Positions 57,011 to 64,000 of a stretch of 64,000 nucleotides of DNA are shown in pieces. The stretch covers positions 434,001 through 498,000 of the forward strand of contig JACCLO010000009.1 of NCBI GenBank assembly GCA_029448655.1. Reading direction: 5' to 3'. The notes beneath the pieces are model-generated. The model ran no database searches. It saw nothing but the letters and a program-made list of their open reading frames with translations, and was not told the DNA's origin. The position numbers were made by a program, and so were the translations under genes. The stretch comes from Wolfiporia cocos. Lineage: Eukaryota; Basidiomycota; Agaricomycetes; Polyporales; Phaeolaceae. The number at the start of each line of letters is the position of its first letter. Position 1 is the stretch's first letter.

Positions 57011-57888
57011 CAACCAGTTGCCAGGCCTGCTGATCTACCATGGGGCAGACAGTGTTCACTCAGACATTATATTGGGACAAATTGCCCAGACTGATGATAT
57101 ATCCGGGGCACTCGAGGTACGTCAGAATTTATTTATTGCGTGTGATTACATAATGAGTACTACAAATGAGCAAAAACACTGGATATTCGGGGAATAGAAG
57201 CAGGGCGGTGCCAGCGCACATTAGGGAGCCAGTATGGAGTGGCCGGTACATGTAGCACAACGCACAGTTCCTACACAGGGTGGGTTAGTAATTAAAAGAT
57301 CGAGGATTGGATGCATATACCAAAGATGCAACGGGAAGTCCGTGGCTGGTTAGCCGAAGCAAAAGCAGCATCTGTGAGTTATCAGACTGCTGCCTAAATG
57401 GAAAAGATTGCACAGGACTTACTGATCCAAGAGCAGCGGCGGGACAAAGCGGTGGCGGCATGCAGCGACTGCTGGCACATACAGCGAGAGCGGGCGGCTA
57501 TTCATATGTAACATGCCACAGGTGACATCAGTGGATGCGGCAGAGACGTTGCATGACATCACTGGCAGCAGCGGAGGGCACGCAGGGAACCAACGCACAT
57601 CATGGCGGTGGTGACAACAAGGACGGCGATGCAGCGTGCAGCGACTGATGGGCGGGGTGAGGGCAGAAGCGAACGTGGGGGTGGTGACGAGGAGGACGAC
57701 GGGGTTGACGGGTCCTGACGGCGCCATGCGGGTAGTGGAGGAGGTCCTTGTCAATGGGCAGGGAGCGTCCATGATGGTCACAGAGGCGTGACGGGAGTGT
57801 CCATGGTCGTTACAGTGGCGTGGAGGAACGTCACCTGTGTGAGCATGAAGGGGTGTCAGGGAGAAGTGAGGCGGCACGGACAGGACGA
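57011..57888. other. No gene recognised
   Basis: A minus-strand frame (57946-57419) is open for 175 codons but is His/Pro/Arg-rich low complexity and its 5' end lies in an LTR fragment, so it is not accepted as a gene. Confidence 0.4.
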
Positions 57889-58157
57889 GGAAGTCAATGC
57901 GTTCTGCGTGATGGTGCGATCGGAGTCGCACATCGATCGGAGTCAATAGTGCACCAAGGCGGAAATGGCGGGCGCGGCGGGAGTCGGGGGGCTGATAATC
58001 GGGGCGGTATGGGCAGTTGAGTCACCGTTAGTATAAAAAGGGACGGATTGTACGTACCTACACCGTGCATTTGTAACCCATCCAGACGAAGTTCCTGGAG
58101 TCCAAAAGGGAGCGCGTAGCCTCACGAGCGGGCGCCTTCCCATGAATTTCGAAATGA
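57889..58157 (+). mobile_element. Family A LTR copy, near full length
   Basis: Aligned from GAAGTCAATGCG to CCCATGAATTTCGAAATGA with the 272-bp LTR at 23576-23847, including the TATA-like TATAAAAAGGGACGG. The first TGTTGG is altered and no TSD is seen. Confidence 0.8.
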
Positions 58158-58297
58158 TAATTGGGGCGGTATGGGCAGATGAGTCACCGTTAGCATAGAA
58201 GGGGATTGTACGTACCTACGCCGTGCATTTGAACCTATCCAGACGAAGTCTGAAATGGAGCATGTAGCCTCACAAGCGGACGCCTACCCATATGATT
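58158..58297 (+). mobile_element. Second, internally deleted family A LTR fragment in tandem
   Basis: Repeats the promoter-to-end half of the LTR (TTGGGGCGGTATGGGCAGATG to GCGGACGCCTACCCAT) directly after the first copy. Confidence 0.75.
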
Positions 58298-59755
58298 ACT
58301 GAGAGAAAGTGCAGGGGAAAAGATGAAGAGAGCACGTCAACAAGAGCCAGTAGATAAGAGTAACACATTGAAGAGCCGACCAAAATATGACAGAACCTAA
58401 ACTAGTGATTGAAGGATGACTACGGTACTATCACTTGATTGGGTAATGAAGTTACCATAAAAGCTCAGTGGCTGCTGCAAGTTCACGTCACGGGTCCAAT
58501 ATGACATCATTAATGTGCAACCACTCGAACACCATCTTGCCGCCTCATCTGGATGCTTCGTGAGGGCCCTGCTACTAGAATTCCAAATTTCCAAGGCTTA
58601 TATCGTCTCGTTACATATCCTCGTGCTATATTGTGCATGCTGTAATATAATATAGCATTCCTAACATTATGTATGCCATTTATTTTACACATCGTAATTC
58701 TACATGATGGTTCCGAGGCCTCTAGGTGCGTGCCACATTGTGTGGCATATGCCACAGGTTACAGTATATCTACATAGGTAAGCTGCGACTTCTCCTTGCA
58801 ATTCATATGCCAGCCTGACTACCAAACGACAATTCTATACCAGTCTGATGATTAGTTTACCAGTCTGGTGATTAGTTTCCCAGTCACATGTTGAGTTTGA
58901 CTGATGCTGATAAGATACCTTCAGAGTGGCAATTGAATGCCACTCTGCTGTCAATCTTATCAGTGCTTATCTACAGAGATCAGATCCTTCCCCAATTGGC
59001 AAGTACCTCCAGCACAGATAAATCACCTCCAGCACTGGTAAGTCGTCTCGCATTTTGCTGATGGAGTACACGCGGGCACTGCGATAGCATATGCATGGTA
59101 GTACGATACGAGCTGTGCTAGTTGACGTTGAGCAGCGGCGTGCAGCAGTAGAAGAACAGGCACGGGAGCAAGGGCAACGTAATTGACACCCATTAAATAG
59201 TTGTTCGAGACCAATATGTCAATGGTAGGAGCATGAAAATCAAAATCCAAGAGCGCTGCTGAGTCTGGTTTTCGAGAATGGCAAGAGGATTTATCTTTTG
59301 GTTTTGGATAATGCTCACGCGGCGAGGTCGCAGGTGTGATAGCCATGGCGCATCCACTACCAAGCGGTGCGGGGTCGTACACACGATACGGCTGAAGATA
59401 TCTGATCGAGAGCTGGACTCCTCGCAAACGGAAGCGCCCGTCGTATGAAGGCAAACAGTGGCTATGCACGGACATTGATAGAATGACATAGAAATGCGGC
59501 CGCAACGACTCTCGTCTTTACCAACCAACCGCAGACCATGCACGTTCACTATGCCTCCACTGGCGCAGAAGCTGTGCATGTCAGTAGAAGAATCATGTTG
59601 GAAACTCAAACACAGCTCGGGTCAGTGGTTGAGCGAGGCATTTGCTCGTGACGCCTGATGTCCTTTCCGAAGGTTCTGCTGTATGCCATAATCGTGTCTA
59701 CACTGTGTATGCACGCATCTGTTCATCCGCTCCTGTGTTCAGCCACCTAACTCCA
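58298..59755. other. No gene recognised; F-box unit 3' flank from ~59.47 kb
   Basis: Contains a hairpin at 58909-58966 and the conserved 3' flank of the F-box unit (59470-59755). Open frames overlapping 59.0-59.6 kb lack domains and lie partly in that flank. Confidence 0.45.
58909..58966. repeat. Short hairpin, ~24-bp arms
   Basis: CTGATAAGAT...CAGAGTGGCA pairs with TGCCACTCTG...ATCTTATCAG around a short loop. Could be a transcript-end hairpin or an element core; no T-tract follows. Confidence 0.6.
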
Positions 59756-61582
59756 TTAAGATACAGCCCCTTCTACTGCTGGGTTTGGATCCCATTCCAC
59801 CACCGGCGCTGCCCGCTGAAGGCTGGCGATATCTTCCCCACGTAAGTTCAGATGGTTCCTCAATCGTAACTCTTGTAGCTGCATGTCTTTCTCCTGTCGC
59901 GCCAACAGACACTCGGCGACCAAGCTCGAGAACCACCTGGGATCGCCGTGCTGTCCATCAGAAGGCCGCGGTGAGGTGATAGAGAAGTCGGCTTTGTCTA
60001 GCGTGAGGACACACAGACTCGGGAAGGGATAGCCAGAAGGTCGTTCGTCCTCGCGCTCACTTGGACCTGTGCTGGATGGACATACAGCAATATTGGGATC
60101 TTTGAGTGCTTCGAAAACGATAGGCCGAGGTGAGGACATTTGCAAATCGGTGGCATTGGGCATGTGTCGAAATATAGCGCCCCATGTATCCTTCTCTAGA
60201 CCGCAATCTTCTGAGACAATAACGCTACGCACAGTCCTGGCAGAGATTGCGCCAAGAAACTCTATGTGCATCCAATCATTGTATTTAGGAGGGGGATTCC
60301 AGATCGAGAGGTTCAGTACTCCGGATGGTTGCTGACTGGGGCCGGCCACGTAGCTGGCGCGAATGTGACAGGAACTAAACAACTTCAATTTGTGCACTTC
60401 ACCCATGCCACGTACTTTGTCGCCTACTTCAAGAGCAAGATGAGTTAACATTGCATCCACCTCCGTCTCTTCAAGATATTCCCATGCCTTAGCGTAGATT
60501 GTGAGAGCCGACAGTGTTGGCAGCGTGAGGTGACTCAAGAGTGCCACGCAGGCAGGTGCTCCATCCTTCATAGTCAGACTACGAAGGCGAGATAACGTCA
60601 TCATGTCGTCAGACAGCGTGTTCCCTTTGAAGGAGTCGCAGCGGAGAGGAAAGGAATATTCTGTCTTGAGATATTCGAGTAACGGCAAGCGCTTGATTGT
60701 CCCTAAGAATTCGTCAAAGTCCACACTTCCATCGGACCACTGGCGCGATAGAGAGATATGCGGGAACTCGATTTCGAGGTGCGTCAGCGTAGACAATGAA
60801 GCAATTCGTGCCAAATCAGGTGGCCATTGACATAGTCTCAGGCGAGTCAACCGTGGACTTGATGCACCTGAGCACAGGCTCAGGACGCTGGATGCAAACT
60901 TGCGAGCTGATATATGGACCCCGGTTAGATCACGACGACCAGATCTATTGATGAGGACTAGTCGTTCAAGCAGCGGCGCAGGGCCGCTCCAGATCTCCGG
61001 GTCGTAACAGTAGCGGTGAACGTCCTTGTCAAAATTGGTGCGTACTCCGAGGTGACTAATTCGCGAGAGTATCGGTGGTATTGAGGAGGGCGTGTCGGGC
61101 CATAGATCAAGGTCTAAGCGTATGATAAGCGGGAGGGCCCTAGAGCGTCCAATGAGCTCCTTGGTCCATTCTACAGAGGATGGAAGATCGAGGTTGTTCC
61201 ACAGCGCAGGGCAGTTCAAGGCAGTGGCTCGCCAATGAGAGCAGACTTGAGAAATGCCTAAAGAGAAGTCTTGCCTCGGTACATCACATCCACCTCCCTG
61301 CATCTTCCACTGCCACGCCACCCTTTTCCACGCTATCTCTGCGTGCGCTATGAATATCTTCTCTAAGATCTCTGGGGGAAGGACGGAGATTGAGGATAGC
61401 TTGTTGATCTCGCGTTTGATCTGAAAATAAGCCGCGTATGCCGATCGACCTCGTACTCCAGTGCCTGTCGCCGTTCATGCTCAGGAAGTCGTTCGAGCTT
61501 CTCCTGAACAGCAGCGATATCAGCTCTGATATCGGGGTCCCTGTATGTGGTCGCTGAGTGATATATGTCATAAGCAGCCAAT
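59756..61582 (-). pseudogene. F-box-like protein copy D, single frameshift near the N-terminus
   Basis: The minus strand is open for more than 550 codons from the F-box (INKLSSISVLPPEILEKIF, QVCSHWRATALNCPALWNNLDLP) through the leucine-rich region (LTRLRLCQWPPDLAR, VALLSHLTLPTLSALTIYAK) to the natural end QRAAPVVEWDPNPAVEGAVS at 59756. The N-terminal coiled-coil-like part (DIRADIAAVQEKLERLPEHERRQALEYEVDRHTRLIF, 61560-61430) is in a different frame. Comparison with copy A places a 1-bp loss near 61423 (TTTTCAGATC against TTCCAGATC). Alternatively TTTTCAG could be read as a splice acceptor. If the frameshift is real, translation could only start downstream of the F-box core. It is the only copy whose complete C-terminus lies in one piece in the window. 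Confidence 0.75.
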
Positions 61583-61737
61583 ATTCGAGGAATGCGTACA
61601 GCATATTACGAGAAAAATGTGTCGAGTGGTAGTATTGTGGTAACGGTTGAACTGACTTGAGGTTAATTACCCAGCGGGTTTGCGTAGCACCAAGCGCCGA
61701 GGATCACGTGTGTTCCAGGGCGCTCTGACGATAGTGT

Positions 61738-61882
61738 TGCCGAAGTTCAGTTCGGTTCAGGTTCAGGGGGGTCTAGGGCTGAACCCAGAACCGAACCGAC
61801 TGAACCTGAACCTGAACCTGGACTGAACCTGGTGAACTGGTTCATCAGGTTCGGTTCATGGTTCGAACTAGGTTCGAACCAC
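61738..61882. repeat. TGAACC/GGTTCA-rich low-complexity stretch
   Basis: More than ten GGTTC/GAACC words occur in both orientations in 145 bp (GAACCTGAACCTGAACC, GGTTCGGTTCATGGTTC). Such word-rich ends resemble the GC-rich subterminal regions of the hAT-like elements; no matching second end was identified in the window. Confidence 0.7.
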
Positions 61883-62349
61883 TAAGTTACTTGCTTCTAT
61901 AGAGTGTAAAAATAATAATTTAGACACCAACTTCATGCACCTTTCTATGTATACCAATTGCCCTCTATTGCCTACCTCATTCCCAGCACTATTGAACCCA
62001 CCAAAGTAATCACACTTCAAGTTCTGCGGTGCCTCCATTTGGTGTCTATTGGGCTGAATTCCAAAGTGGCTCTTAATCTTGATTAGAGTGGTAAACATAA
62101 ATTTTAGATGCACAATAATCACTCAAGGCAGCCATTTTGAGCAGTTCAGTAATCAGAGTTTATGATTGTGAGATTGTGAATTAGCCTGAGGCAAACCTCA
62201 ATAACAAACCATTCTTAGACAACACTGTATATAACCTAGGATCATGGATATGAAGTGGAACATAATCTTCTACATTTCTTACTTCATCTGACAGCAACAA
62301 ATGGAGCCCAGTGCCACAGAAAGCATGGTGATCCCAGCATGGGAGGGAC
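61883..62349. other. No gene recognised
   Basis: AT-rich; no supported frame. Possibly the interior of the element whose end is the GGTTCA-rich stretch. Confidence 0.35.
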
Positions 62350-62868
62350 TTCAGTCAATTATCTTAATCTGCCAACTGCCCTTCACTTAAGAAATCGCAG
62401 TTGCGAGCTAGGTTTGCACGCAGATTAATCTGCTAGCTGCGGCAGATTAATCTACTGTGACAATAAAATGGTACATTCAGGATTCGAACCAAGGACCTTA
62501 GCACAGATCAGAATAAGAGCATCGCAGCATACGTTAGCCAACTGAGCTACAGTGCAACTAGTGTCTGCCCCATTTTAAGCAATATATAGAATATTTTGTA
62601 AACTTCATTTTCACAGTTGAACATCTTCTATAACACATACAAATGAATCTGCCTCTAAAGACCTGTGATTCCAGTGTATTCAGCTTTCCCATGGTGAGTT
62701 GCTCCAGGTCAAGCATGGTAAATCAAGCTACCACTATCATTGATTTCTTTATGCTTGTTGTAGCAGTTAGTTGCCTTGATGATTTGTGGAAATTGTGTGT
62801 AAAACTTGCGTTATATATATTTTGATTGGTCAAGGGTAACTGTTGCCACTATGGCTCAGCTGGCTAAT
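62350..62868. mobile_element. Second copy of the tRNA-type palindrome, right arm truncated
   Basis: Collinear with 53602-54120: left arm with tRNA-like unit (A box at 62549-62538, B box GGTTCGAATCC at 62490-62480, TTTT adjacent), the same centre, and the start of the right-arm unit (A box TGGCTCAGCTGG at 62852-62863). It stops after GGCTAATCA, where unrelated sequence begins. Confidence 0.85.
62469..62556 (-). ncRNA. tRNA-derived unit in truncated palindrome copy
   Basis: A box TAGCTCAGTTGG and B box GGTTCGAATCC with 3' ATGTACCA then TTTT, and a partly paired acceptor stem. Sequence between boxes differs slightly from the 53.7-kb copies while both boxes are unchanged. Confidence 0.55.
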
Positions 62869-62975
62869 CACACCATACAGTCACCGTACCCTGGAACAGC
62901 CAGTCAACCAATGGGTACGATGGGCTTGTACACCGGTAGAGCCGACGTCGGCCGACGAATCCCTCGTTGCCTGCA

Positions 62976-63232
62976 CGTCCAGTCAGCCCACCAGATCCTT
63001 GTAGCTGGAACATGGGGTGGGCCCATGGGGGGCCACGGTGCCCATGTTGCTGCAACCCACGGTCGGCCCACCCAGCAGATGTTCATGTACCTGGAACATG
63101 GGGTGGGCCGACAGGGGGTCACGGTGCCCATGTTTTTGTGAGCCCCAGTCGGCCCACCAGCCAAATTTCCATGTACCTGGATCACTGGGTGGCCGACAGG
63201 GGGTCGTGGTGCCCATGTTTTCGTGAGCCCCA
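62976..63232. repeat. ~87-bp tandem repeat, 3 units
   Basis: Three units share CAGTCGGCCCACC, GTACCTGGAACATGGGGTGG and CACGGTGCCCATGTT. GC-rich; placed exactly between the truncated palindrome and the hAT-like element. Confidence 0.9.
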
Positions 63233-63233
63233 G

Positions 63234-63680
63234 TAGTGATGTGCAAAGCATAGCTCGGCTCAAAGCCCGGGGCTTGGGCCTGGCTTTGAAGGGCCCGGGC
63301 TCAGCGAAATGTCAAGCCAGGCCCTCCTTGACGGCTCAGGCCGGCTTGGGCCCGGCTCAGGCTCAGGCCAGGGCTTATGGGTAATCAGGTAGGACCTCGG
63401 AATTATTGGCTTGTGCAGTTCAAATGACAGCACAACATATTCAGAATGCTTATATGTCTACTATTTGTTGATAATCTGATCTACAAGTGTTTTCACAGCT
63501 GCTTATGATGTTGACCGAAAATCCAGATCTCAATCACAACCCCGATCACAACAGTAGTCACAATGTTCCACACCGTGTTAGCAGATCACAAGTCATTGTA
63601 ATGGCCATTGAGATCATATAAGGTGAATTGATGCAAAATCTTAAACCATTTTCGCTAATTTTAACAACACCACAGCTGCG
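63234..63680. mobile_element. hAT-like family 1 element, 3'-truncated
   Basis: Starts TAGTGATGTGCAAAGCATAG and follows the 606-bp elements to CCACAGCTGCG at 63680, where homology stops abruptly before the second terminal region. No TSD can be assessed. Confidence 0.88.
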
Positions 63681-64000
63681 TGACACAAACTTGCCTCACG
63701 GCTAGCTTGTAGTCTCATGCTCCAAGACGGCAGGTTATAACGTCGAACTGAGGTGAAACCAGGCCCCAGTCTAGCACACGAAGGTATCAAGTAAGGCCCA
63801 TGAAGGGCAACGTCGAGATTAATCAGTCTGAGGAGTAAGCCTCATACTGGTGTTCGTTATATACATGCCAGCGCAGCAGTCATGTATCTACTAGCCCTAA
63901 AGAACGTGGTACGTGCGCACAGCGCTACAGTAGGGTCATGTGCCCATGGGGCACGTGTATCATAAAGGTCACTGGACCTGTTGGTCACGTGACAGTTCGG
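63681..64000. other. No gene recognised
   Basis: No frame or repeat identified in the last 320 bp. Confidence 0.4.

Noticed and set aside
57419..57946. 175-codon minus-strand frame
   Set aside because: Low-complexity His/Pro/Arg composition, begins inside an LTR fragment, no similarity recognised.
56760..59050. Possible 2.2-kb element with CAGACTGG-rich inverted ends
   Set aside because: Shared words (GTCAGACTGG / CCAGTCTG, GCTTATCTA) are short and no target duplication or exact end could be fixed.
61363..61581. Splice acceptor reading (TTTTCAG) instead of a frameshift in F-box copy D
   Set aside because: Copy A is continuous through the same codons (TTCCAG), so a 1-bp loss is the simpler explanation; RNA evidence would decide.
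1..64000. CRISPR arrays, bacterial operons, rRNA genes
   Set aside because: None seen; short introns, tRNA-type pol III units and eukaryotic transposons rule out a prokaryotic reading, and no rRNA-like sequence was recognised.

Overview
This window looks like transposon-rich, gene-poor chromatin of a basidiomycete fungus, most likely an Agaricomycete. The evidence is protein families typical of that class (a multi-copy F-box-like family, DUF6535 membrane proteins), introns of about 50 nt with GT..AG ends, an RNase H-bearing LINE of the Tad1/I type, a pogo-type DDE transposon with introns, and many short non-autonomous DNA transposons. The species cannot be named from sequence alone.

Layout. 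1-4.0 kb: an inverted pair of F-box-like copies; the edge copy (minus strand) is open for 1.68 kb and runs off the window, and its plus-strand partner is 5' truncated and split by a 713-bp TA-flanked MITE. 4-6 kb: no gene. 6-8.3 kb: an ORF1-type retroposon and transposon-protein debris. 9-13 kb: a repeat unit broken by a hAT-like element and by a 2.07-kb inverted-repeat element, both with 8-bp target duplications; a related, uninterrupted unit lies at 52.7-53.6 kb. 14.4-15.9 kb: a dispersed repeat shared with 38 and 44-46 kb. 16.3-18.3 kb: the best-preserved chromosomal gene, a DUF6535 membrane protein. 21.1-32.2 kb: two retroposons in tandem at one target site, namely a 6.06-kb LINE (split by a 2.67-kb insertion that itself holds a hAT-like element and a solo LTR) and an ORF1-only element holding another solo LTR. 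34-36 kb: decayed F-box copy. 36-46 kb: repeats, plus an unrecognised gene split by a 1.39-kb element. 46.2-47.4 kb: ORF1-type retroposon. 47.5-50.2 kb: pogo-type transposon. 50.2-51.3 kb: DUF6535 pseudogene. 52-54.3 kb: hAT-like element, repeat unit, and a palindromic element whose arms each contain a tRNA-derived gene. 54-59 kb: minisatellites and LTR fragments. 59.8-61.6 kb: F-box copy with one frameshift. 62.3-63.7 kb: truncated tRNA-type palindrome, 87-bp tandem repeat, truncated hAT-like element.

The chromosomal genes form no pathway. What ties the window together is a layered insertion history readable from target-site duplications. The two most unusual systems are (i) LINE-type and ORF1-only retroposons that share a 3' tail and sit next to TCACRTG-containing targets, and (ii) the foldback element with divergent tRNA-like pol III promoters.
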